Origin: Icerya purchasi
Lineage: Eukaryota > Arthropoda > Insecta > Hemiptera > Monophlebidae
Direction: 5' to 3'
DNA length: 64,000 nt
NCBI GenBank assembly: GCA_039619475.1
Contig: CM077115.1
Span: forward strand, 416,710,557-416,774,556
Under the pieces are notes generated by a model that saw only the letters and a program-made list of their open reading frames with translations, was not told the origin of the DNA and did not search any database. Position numbers and translations under genes: made by a program. This document shows positions 56,085 through 64,000 of this stretch, one piece after another. Position 1 is the stretch's first letter, and every line of letters starts with the position of its first letter.

Positions 56085-58240
56085 GCTACTATTAATAGCT
56101 ACGTATACGCATATATATTTCCCGCGGCTTCAACCGCATGTAAACACCAATTTAAATCTTTTGTTTTTTCTTTCCTTTGAATTTAGTTAAATTCATTCCC
56201 GCAATAGAACGGTTGGTTGGTGTTATCCATTTGTACGTTTTTGTTGTTAGAAAGGACACTCGTGACATACTGTTCTTTATTAATTTCTCCGTAATTTTAA
56301 TTTCTAAAATATTCTAATAAAATATACTTTTTGTGCAACATTATTTAAGTCGCGTATACAGATATTAAAAACAAAAAAAAAACAACAACAAAAAAACAAA
56401 ACTAAAAGGTATTATTATAAGAATTATTTATAATATTACGGTTTTACGTAGTTAATATTTACGGTTATACCGTATTCAATATTATGGCTACGTTACGAAG
56501 CTGTTTTTCGCGACTTTAGCTTTTTTAATGAAATACTTGTTAGGGTAACCTGAGTTTTACTTCTGAAAATTACATTGCTTTCATCGCTACAATCATTTCT
56601 TTTCTACTCATTCCAGATTATCCCATTTTTTTTATACTTCCGTCTTCTTATCTGCTTGATTCCTAGGGCTTTTGAATAATTTTCGATTTTCTTATTTGGT
56701 TATTAATTAACATATTTATGTCAAGATTCTTTCTCCTGGCTGAAAAAAATGTCTTTACCACTGGCCAACAAAAACAATCCTCAGGTTCAGTCCGCCTTTT
56801 TATAACTGCCGCGATGTGACGAAAAATTTTATTCAACTAAACGGTACACAAAGCCATCGTTTTAAAAAGTATAAAAAATCAACGATTGACACATAAGTTT
56901 CTGCCTCTTTAATGTGCATAGAATAATTCGTTATAAACTGGTTGCAAGTTAGGTCACACAACAATCTCCGGTAATTACAAATTGAAGCACCTTTTCCACC
57001 CACATATACGTTGAGGATTAGTGATTTTCGGAGTTTTCATCGTCAAAGGTATTTTTACAGGTATTAAATTGCACTTTCCGGCGTGGTAATTGATTTCCTT
57101 ATGCGTCGTTCAATTCGTGGAATACGTTGAGAAACGTAACATAAAACATACTAAAACATACCGACGACCAATTTAAAACCACAGTGATACAGCGAAAGAG
57201 CGGAAAATTAAAATTTTAAAAACAGCGAACTGTTTTGCATTTTTTGGGTTTTCGAATGGCTAAAGACGTGTTTTATCGAACGAAATAGATTCGAAGTAAA
57301 ATACTTACGCAAAATATTGCCTTCTGTCTTAAAAACTGATAAACAAACCAACGGTAAAACGTTCGATGTGGATTGACTTTTTTTTTTGTTTTAAATTCGT
57401 CTCGTGGGCTAATAACACGGGAAAGCTTTAATGATTGATGAAATTGATTTGTGAATATGCGCATGTTAGGTAACTAATGAAATCACCAAGTCGCTTTGAT
57501 AAATTTCTCCGGAAAAGGTACATAGCTGATCCCGCCCGACAGCTCGGATTATGTGAGGAGAAATGTATACGTTTTATTGTTTTATTTATTTTTATCGGCC
57601 GCTTTCGGTTTTTTAAATAAAATAAAAAAAAAAAAATGAAAAAATTCCACTTCAGTGAAAGTTTACGCCTGAATTTGAATATGGTTCCCGTTAAAATGTT
57701 CCGAGAAAGAAAACGAAATATTTACACTTTTTCGGACTGGTTAAACGGATTGAAATTCTCCGAATTAATTTAAAATCCGGAAAATTTGAAATAATAAACA
57801 TGATCGGGGAAATTTTCTAATTGGAAATGCAACGTATTTTATGAAAATGTCTAATATGCTGATTTTGTATCGTTTTATTTTTGGGTCGAATTTCGAAATT
57901 TATTTGTTCGTAAATATATCCGGCGAATGAAAATATCCGAGCCAACGCCTTTTGATATAATGGCTTCAACGAACAATATCCTGTTTTCCCAGTCTATTCT
58001 GCAGGAGTCGTCCTCCATCCATGCTAGTAGTTTAAAAACGCGGTGCCTTGCGGATGATCTGCTCTCGTCCCGAAAAATAAAATAGAAAATACTTTTTTGA
58101 ATGATGGAAGATTATCGGTAAACACGCTGTTATTATTATCAAAATTCCACACAGTCGGCAAATAGTTCTTTGCCCTTGGCTATTTTTCCATAACATATTA
58201 ACGTCGACCACAGTTGCGGTTACTTCTATGTCGACTTAAC
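56085..58240. other. AT-rich sequence; low-copy repeat at 56800-57000
   Basis: The segment 56800-57000 is the partner of 22255-22470. The remainder, including 57040-58230, shows no element ends and no coding pattern, though composition at 57920-58060 is less AT-rich. Confidence 0.4.
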
Positions 58241-58313
58241 CAGGGCCGTATCTAGACCAAAATTTCAGCGGCCGGGGGGGGGGGGTTACGAAAATATTTT
58301 TATAATTATACAT

Positions 58314-58361
<48 letters not shown>

Positions 58362-58628
58362 TATCATGAAATATATTTATTTATAAATGGTACACTAAAG
58401 CCTTGTAGTCAATTACTGTATATGCTGTATTTGAACACTACAATAAAAACAAATAAAAAACAGTAATTTCCATAGAATTCATAAAAATTGTAATTTTCTT
58501 TTCTTTTGTTAAAAATTTAAAAGAAATAAATTTATTCTGAATTTCGCTCCATTTAATTCAAGCAGTTATGATTTCGCAGACATTTCGGTGGAGGGGTTGA
58601 ATCCCCCCTCGCCCCCGATACGGCCTTG
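58241..58628. mobile_element. Non-autonomous hAT-type MITE, 388 bp
   Basis: The left end is CAGGGCCGTATC. The right end, reverse complemented, is CAAGGCCGTATC, a 12-bp terminal inverted repeat with one mismatch. The flanks are GACTTAAC (58233-58240) and GGCTTAAC (58629-58636), an 8-bp duplication with one mismatch, as expected for hAT. Subterminal poly-G at about 58256-58267 and poly-C near 58604-58617 are also roughly mirrored. A (TA)n with CACA/TGTG flanks (58307-58358) is embedded. It encodes nothing. Confidence 0.85.
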
Positions 58629-58636
58629 GGCTTAAC

Positions 58637-60179
58637 TCCCTAATACTAATATTCTCATCACAGAATTCGCTTTTCCATTAGAGACCCCCGCAAATAATTA
58701 ACTTTTTCTGTAATCTGTGAAATGCCTGTAAGAGAGAGAGAGCGAGAGAGAGAAGGAAGGAAATACAACGAGAGTGTTTTAATTTTGGCGCTATCCGGAA
58801 ATTTATAGCGTGGTTTTTCGTCACACACTCTATCATATGTGAAAAAGAATTTATGTAGCAGTGAATCTTCTTGTTGGTGCACACCACATCATACATCATC
58901 GTTCGGTACTTTATAATTTCTTATTTACGCGTCCGCACGTTACAAATTCGCTATTCCTGATAATTCTCCCAGCTTTTATTTGTTCTAGTAGTTTTTAACA
59001 GACTTACTTAATGTAATGTCACATATCGGTGAATTTGTAAGAAATTTACTAATTTTTGAAATTAGGAACTTAACATTAAACGCGTTTTAATATGTATATA
59101 CTTTTTCGTTGACGAGTATCAATCGCAATTGAACGAACCTTATTCGTAAATCCAAGCTTATTTTAAAAAAAATTAATTATCACACCAACTACTGCTGGAA
59201 AATAGCTTACAATTAGTAACGTTTCACGAGTCCAATCAACATTTCGTTTATGGAACGTTTCGATTTTTTAATTATTCCCCGATATTTTTTTTACGCCGAA
59301 TTAAAAATCTGCTAGAAAATCGAAATAACAAAAAATCGGACGCGCCAAACTGTTTAAATAACTCAAGTTACATGAAACATTAAGAAAGATCGTTTTCGGG
59401 ACAGTAATACGTTATTACTTCGAAAGGTGTACTTTATGCCTGATCGGGAAAACAAGGAACTAATGTAATTTCTTTAATATCGCTTACAGTCTACCCGGAT
59501 CAAGTCCATTTTATCTATCTGTACCCAGCATTAACTTCTTCATTTATCTAGATTTTGATCGTATTTAGGTTTTGATTATTTCGAACGAAGAGTTTTGAGT
59601 TATCACCCAAATCTAGAATATCTTTTTGCTTTTTATTTTTTTGTCATGTTTTTTTTTTTATCCGAAAACAAAATTTGAAAAAATGGACCCAATTATTTAA
59701 AAAGTTATTGTTTAATATCTGGGGGTCCAAGGAGGTTTTTTAGTCAGTGTCGGACGTTTTTACTTATTATCACGAAGAAAATGTCTTGAAAAGATGGAGG
59801 AAATAGTTGACCAAGGACAAAGACGGGGGTCCGGTGAAATCTAAAAGGAAAAAAGGAAGAATGATAAGAACAGGAGATACTGTTTACGAATAGATGGCAG
59901 AAAATATCCAATAAAGGAAACGGAAAAAGGAGTTCGATATTATAATCGTCCATGGTGGCGCGTGGTTTTCGTGTAGCTTTAGCGATCTCCGGAAATAGTC
60001 TAACATAAAAATGTAATAAGCTGCGCGGTACATTTCATCAGTCCGGTGAAGAACGAACATAATACATCACCCGACACTTTGAACGCTCCGGCCAAAACCT
60101 AGTCTATAAAATCGATGAGAGGGAAAGAAGAAATATTCAACGCTACAGAGTCACATTTTCGATGATGAGTTCGGTGTTC
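58637..60179. other. AT-rich sequence, no gene seen
   Basis: A (GA)n lies at 58734-58760. Open frames at 58658-58899 and 59744-59953 have no recognised domain. Confidence 0.4.
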
Positions 60180-60870
60180 TGTGTCTTCCAATTTGCTTAA
60201 TGCGGAAGCGAATTCTAGAAGTTACACATTTGACAAATGTAGTAGCTAAAACGGGTAATTGCATAGGACTTTTGAGTCATTTCAAAAGTAAGTTTTTCCC
60301 TAGGTCACCATTTAAATAAGGTGTTGTAACGGTATAATAAAATTATTGAGTTTTTTCAACAAATTTACTGTACAAATTGAAGTATTATCGTAAATCATAA
60401 GATACTTTTACTTGAGACAATATCATCCGACTCCGTTGACTGCTGTTTTCATTCTGCCATCTGAATTGAAACGTCGACCAGCTAAATGCTTTTTTTCAAT
60501 TTCGGGAAGAGCGGAAAATCATTAGGCGCAAAATGCCGCGAATACGGAAGATAGATACTGTCCACCGAAAACGTTCGAGCAGAGTTGCTTAGGCAGACTG
60601 CATCTGGTGTTATCGGGTACGAGGAAAACTTTTTCGTCCTTCGCGTGCCACGTCTAAATAAATCTCACAGTATGTTTCAGAGAGCTGACGACGATGAACC
60701 TCGGTACATGAACAATAAGCAAAATTTCACTAGCGTCCCGAAACACAGCAGCCATTACTTTATCGGCCAAGTGTACAACTTTTACTCTTTTCGACGCTGT
60801 TGTTGTCTGGCTCACATCATTGCTCTTTTGATACCGGTGTGACACGTTTCCTTTGTCTCATCTTCCATAA
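60180..60870 (-). pseudogene. Decayed mariner transposase, minus strand
   Basis: Minus-strand translation gives DET at about 60845-60853 (first catalytic Asp region, with MSHRYQKSND following, as in DETWV.HY.P). Next come KRVKVVHLADKVMAAVFRDA (about 60735-60795; family K......AGKVMATVFWD), LPYSRHFAPNDFPLFPKLKK (about 60495-60555; the PYSPDLAP.D..LFP.LK motif with the last Asp), then SIQMAE.KQQ and NGDLGKN near 60305-60325 (C-terminus). The segment with the second catalytic Asp (HDNA) is missing. Stops and frameshifts occur throughout. It is related in type, not identical, to the intact mariner. Confidence 0.7.
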
Positions 60871-60887
60871 CATAACGAGGACACCCG

Positions 60888-60950
60888 AATTGCGCACCAA
60901 CACTTCACACAGTGACAAGTCAAAACTCGAATTGCGCACCGCTTTAAAAA
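60888..60950 (-). repeat. About 65-bp repeat, partner at 63195-63260
   Basis: Reverse complement: GGTGCGCAATTCGAGTTTTG then ACTTGTCACTGTGTGAAGTG then TTGGTGCGCAATTCGGGTGT. The partner at 63190-63260 on the plus strand differs at only a few positions. The unit is itself framed by two GCGCAATTCG(A/G)G copies. Confidence 0.7.
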
Positions 60951-61018
60951 AAAAAAACTCCGGATTTTGTAAAATCGATGAACGAATAAAATCAGTAAAA
61001 GTGTCGTTCTTTCAGTGA

Positions 61019-61452
61019 CTTCCAAAATGCTTTATCATATCTCGATGGGGAACGTTTGCTATTTGGAATAACATTTCGGTTTCTTAGAAAAAACCTCCTT
61101 AAGGGTTTGCGAAAAATAGGCTATCATTATCCAATTAGCAGTGCGGTTAGCTTATTCTAAATATTTTTAACAGCCTCTAGGGAACGTTCACATATTTAAT
61201 GAAATGCTGCATAAAATAGAATAATTTTTTCCGCGAATACTATATAAAATAACAATAATTTCTAACTGAATATATATTTCATGAAGCTTCTGTTTCACAT
61301 TAATACAAAAAAAGATTAATATCAGCTGATTAATTTACATATAATACAAATGTGATGACCGTATGAAATTTTCGAGTAGTTTCAACAATTAGAGGCATCT
61401 ATTATTATAATAACAGAAAGATTAAAGAACATAAATGAAAAATAGACCGTTA
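61019..61452. other. AT-rich sequence, no gene seen
   Basis: No recognisable feature before the DD41D transposon. Confidence 0.45.
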
Positions 61453-61530
61453 TATAGGGTGGGCCAAAAGAACATCCCGAATTTCAAACGCTCGTCAAAA
61501 TCATACACTGTGAGTTAGCGTGGCGATTTG

Positions 61531-62637
61531 ATGTCGTGGACGCGTAAACAACGCTCTTTCGTTGTCGAGTACTTAGTGAAAAACGGTGAAAGTGTAATCG
61601 CGGTACAACGCGCGTTTAAAAAACAATTTGATTTAAAACGTCATGACAATCCCCCCGACCGTAAAAGTATCCTCAAATGGGTAAAAAACTTCCGAGAATA
61701 CGGTAGTGTGGTGGCGGTCAACCATCAAGGTCGCCGTCGATCGTCTAGAACCCCGACAAACATCGAAAAAGTGCGCGTAGCATTGTCGCGAAGTCCGCGC
61801 AGATCCGTTCGTCGCCAGGCTTCCGCCTTGAAAATTCCCCGTACTTCACTCAGAAAAATAATTCGAAACGACCTCAATACGCACCCATACAAGATACAAC
61901 TAACCCAAGAATTGATACCAACAGATAAGCCAAGAAGGTTAGAATTTTGTAATAAATTTTTGGATATGCTGGAGGAAGAAGACGTCGATTTGGATTATGT
62001 TTTTTTTAGCGACGAGGCGCATTTCGATTTAAATGGTAACGTTAATAAACAAAACATGCGGTATTATGCTACTGAGAACCCTCGAATCGTTCACCCGGTA
62101 CTCTTGCACTCCCCTCGTATCACGGTATGGTGCGCAGTCAGTGCGAAAGCGATAATCGGTCCCTACTTCTTCGAGGAGGACGGAGCGAATGTTACTGTGA
62201 ACGGCGATCGCTACATCCAAATGTTAAACGAGTTTTTTCTACCGGAGCTCAGACGGAAGAGGATTGCATTATCTAAAACGTGCTTTCAACAAGACGGGGC
62301 CACACCACATATTCGTAACGATGTTTTGCGGTTATTAAAAGAGAAGTTTCAGGACCGCTTGATTTCGCGAAACTGTGAGCTGTTTTGGCCGCTGCGCAGT
62401 CCGGATTTAACACCGACAGATTTTTACCTATGGGGCTACTTGAAAAGCAAGGTGTACGAGGGTAAACCAGCAACAACCGACGAGATGAAATTGGCAATTC
62501 AGAAGGAAATTGCGGCGATTAAAAAACCAACTCTTAAAAAAGTAATGCATAATTTTGAGGAAAGATTGCAACAATGTAAAAATCAAAATAGTGACTATTC
62601 ATACGGAGTATTGTTCAAAAATAATAGTATACAATAA
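61531..62637 (+). CDS. DD41D transposase (Tc1/mariner group), intact
   Basis: Predicted 368-residue cut-and-paste transposase acting on the ends at 61455 and 62746. ATG 61531 is the first ATG in the frame; a TTG one codon earlier is not a plausible eukaryotic start. N-terminal DNA-binding region about residues 5-115 (a helix-turn-helix, then a second one near 93-112), with an arginine-rich link (GRRRSSR, 68-74). The DDE/D core has D161 (FFSDEAHF), D255 (FQQDGATPH) and D297 (TPTDFYLWGYLK). Forty-one residues separate the last two, the spacing reported for the rosa/Visitor-type DD41D families; closer assignment needs alignment. The basic C-terminus ends in LFKNNSIQ. No frameshift or stop. Unlike the mariner at 34918 it has QQDGATPH and a tryptophan in the last motif. 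Confidence 0.95.
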   Translation: MSWTRKQRSFVVEYLVKNGESVIAVQRAFKKQFDLKRHDNPPDRKSILKWVKNFREYGSVVAVNHQGRRRSSRTPTNIEKVRVALSRSPRRSVRRQASALKIPRTSLRKIIRNDLNTHPYKIQLTQELIPTDKPRRLEFCNKFLDMLEEEDVDLDYVFFSDEAHFDLNGNVNKQNMRYYATENPRIVHPVLLHSPRITVWCAVSAKAIIGPYFFEEDGANVTVNGDRYIQMLNEFFLPELRRKRIALSKTCFQQDGATPHIRNDVLRLLKEKFQDRLISRNCELFWPLRSPDLTPTDFYLWGYLKSKVYEGKPATTDEMKLAIQKEIAAIKKPTLKKVMHNFEERLQQCKNQNSDYSYGVLFKNNSIQ

Positions 62638-62638
62638 A
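62633..62638 (+). promoter_or_regulatory. AATAAA overlapping the transposase stop codon
   Basis: The stop codon TAA (62635-62637) lies inside AATAAA. If used as the polyadenylation signal, the mRNA would have a very short 3' UTR, economical for a 1.3-kb element. Confidence 0.45.
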
Positions 62639-62748
62639 TGATGGCGTTCTTTTTAAAGTATTTCAACGTTTGTTTCATTTTCGTAAGTATATTAGTCTTT
62701 ATTTGACGAGCATTTAAAATTCGGGATGTTCTTTTGGCCCACCCTGTA

Positions 62749-64000
62749 TGTTAAATTAGCTCAAGCTAACTAGCAAATTGCAAAAGCCAGAATGAATTTT
62801 TAATGATTATAAATGAGAAGATCAATATGTATCGTAGTTATTTATCCAAAGTAGTATATAATATTTGTTTCGTAAACGAAAAATGAAACTGGAAGTTTAA
62901 ACAATTGGTATATATTTTTAAAATTAACCTGGCGTATTCTGAAAAATATCTTTTAATAAACCGTCGTCATTATAGAGGAGATATTTTGTAATAGATAAAT
63001 CGGTGTTATTGTTTTTCGTTGGCGGATTTTAAATATCATTTTTTAAGTATACGCTGTGTAAAAATGTTGAAAGCCATCCAACACTCAAATGTTATAAAGC
63101 GGCCATCAGTTTTGGAGTCCAACAAATATCATGGTCCCGGTGCCGTTTTCGTTCGTTTTTTTTTTATATTTCATACTGGCAAACTTCCGGTGTGCAATTC
63201 GAGTCCGACTTGTCACTGTGTGAAGTGTTGGTGGGCAATTCGGATGTCCCCGGATTTATATATACATATATCCGCAGTCGGAAAGAACACATCCAAAAAA
63301 CTGTTTGCTTTAGCGGAGTTGATTTCCGCATCTCTACCTACTATAGCACGGCAAACTGGCGATCGCAAGCGAAAAAAAATAGTTTCCTAATAGGCTCGTA
63401 CTCTTCCAAGGGTTCGCGCAGTTGTTGGATGTCCATACAAACATCAGCGTTGACTTGGCCACCGGTTGCGTGGCACGTCATGTACATCTGTTCTTCCTTT
63501 TTTTCTTCAATGAAAGTTCTCTATTTCATCGCCTTATAACCTGTGTCGTCGGCATTATTATACACTTTACACGATAGCATTTGAATATCTTTCGCACCCT
63601 TACTTAAAGCAGATTAAAATAGAATGCACTGTACATTTAACGTGCAACTCCACGAGTACGTTCTCGTCATTTCTCTCCACGCAACCGGTCACAATGACAG
63701 CAGATTCAAATAATTTGAGCGCATTACCAGTTTAATTTCGTTCAAATCTCACAGCGCAGGGAAATTTATGTTTCCGGTACCTATACTGTCTTCAGTGATT
63801 TTTCGCGTCATTTTAGTTCGCTAAAAAGTGGATTGTCGTTGTCGTGTTTTAATTTCCCATAGAATAATAATCGTTTCCACAAAGTTTGATTATTATAAAG
63901 CCGAAAAGTTAATTCGATTTTTACGAATGAACTTACGCCACACGTTGAAAAGAGACGATTAAATTCAAAATACGTAAATAATTACTTCATTCTCGGCGGC
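62749..64000. other. AT-rich sequence with the 65-bp repeat partner at 63190-63260
   Basis: Two overlapping open frames (63019-63390 and 63192-63539) cross the repeat. Their translations (for example CHCVKCWWAIR) look protein-like only where they read the repeat, and no family was recognised. No other feature is seen to the end of the window. Confidence 0.4.

Larger units (their letters stand above)
61455..62746 (+). mobile_element. Complete DD41D Tc1/mariner-type transposon
   Basis: The left terminus is TAGGGTGGGCCAAAAGAACA; the right, reverse complemented, is CAGGGTGGGCCAAAAGAACA. The match runs on through TCCCGAATTT for about 30 bp with one mismatch. TA is duplicated at 61453-61454 and 62747-62748. 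The 1292-bp body is filled by one open 368-codon transposase gene. Near-identical ends, intact TA and an uninterrupted gene point to a recent arrival and possible autonomy. Confidence 0.95.

Noticed and set aside
61528..61530. TTG at 61528 as transposase start
   Set aside because: Eukaryotic initiation at TTG is unlikely and ATG follows at once at 61531.

Overview
The window looks like AT-rich intergenic or intronic DNA from an arthropod, most likely an insect. A hemipteran is a guess from the mix of element families, not a demonstrated assignment. There are no operons, no closely packed genes, no rRNA or convincing tRNA genes and no CRISPR array. Long AT-rich stretches, (TA)n and (GAA)n microsatellites and mononucleotide runs separate many transposable elements of very different ages. 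Only two reading frames look like intact proteins, and both are transposases. One 75-nt minus-strand segment (24944-25018) has good splice-site context and is the only candidate host-gene exon I could see. If real, much of the window is intron or flank of a minus-strand gene.

Layout. 0-6 kb: a small hAT-type element with an 8-bp target duplication, a hairpin-ended repeat (family H), a decayed hAT-like repeat, and an internally deleted piggyBac-type element with TTAA duplications and a remnant of the transposase C-terminus. 7.6-8.8 kb: a tandem duplication of about 300 bp per unit and a long fold-back repeat. 10.8-18 kb: the C-terminal tail of a LINE, a second family H copy with another LINE tail inserted in it, and a broken RTE-like LINE. 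18.6-23.4 kb: SINE copies, a (TA)n tract, a fold-back relative, a pogo/Tigger remnant and the first copy of a TA-flanked repeat (family T). 23.4-33 kb: a decayed mariner, the candidate exon, family T again, two palindromes carrying a hammerhead-like core, a terminal-inverted-repeat MITE with TTCA/TTAA flanks, a divergent SINE and a small MITE.

33.5-36.2 kb is a nest: family T with its terminal (TA)n, a 5'-truncated LINE in that (TA)n, and a complete mariner at the LINE tail. 38-45 kb: a fourth family T copy, a minus-strand tRNA-derived SINE, and an apparently full-length but dead RTE-like LINE bounded by a 10-bp target duplication. 48.4-56.1 kb: four further LINE remnants, two of them jockey-like. 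58-64 kb: a 388-bp hAT MITE, a dead minus-strand mariner, and an intact DD41D Tc1/mariner-type transposon with near-perfect terminal repeats.

The parts do not form a cellular pathway. They are autonomous elements (mariner, DD41D, LINEs), non-autonomous passengers (SINEs, MITEs, the deleted piggyBac) and nested insertions. The least explained items are family T, the hammerhead-like palindromes and family H. All coordinates of degraded elements are approximate. Family assignments come from motif recognition and hand translation, not from database searches.
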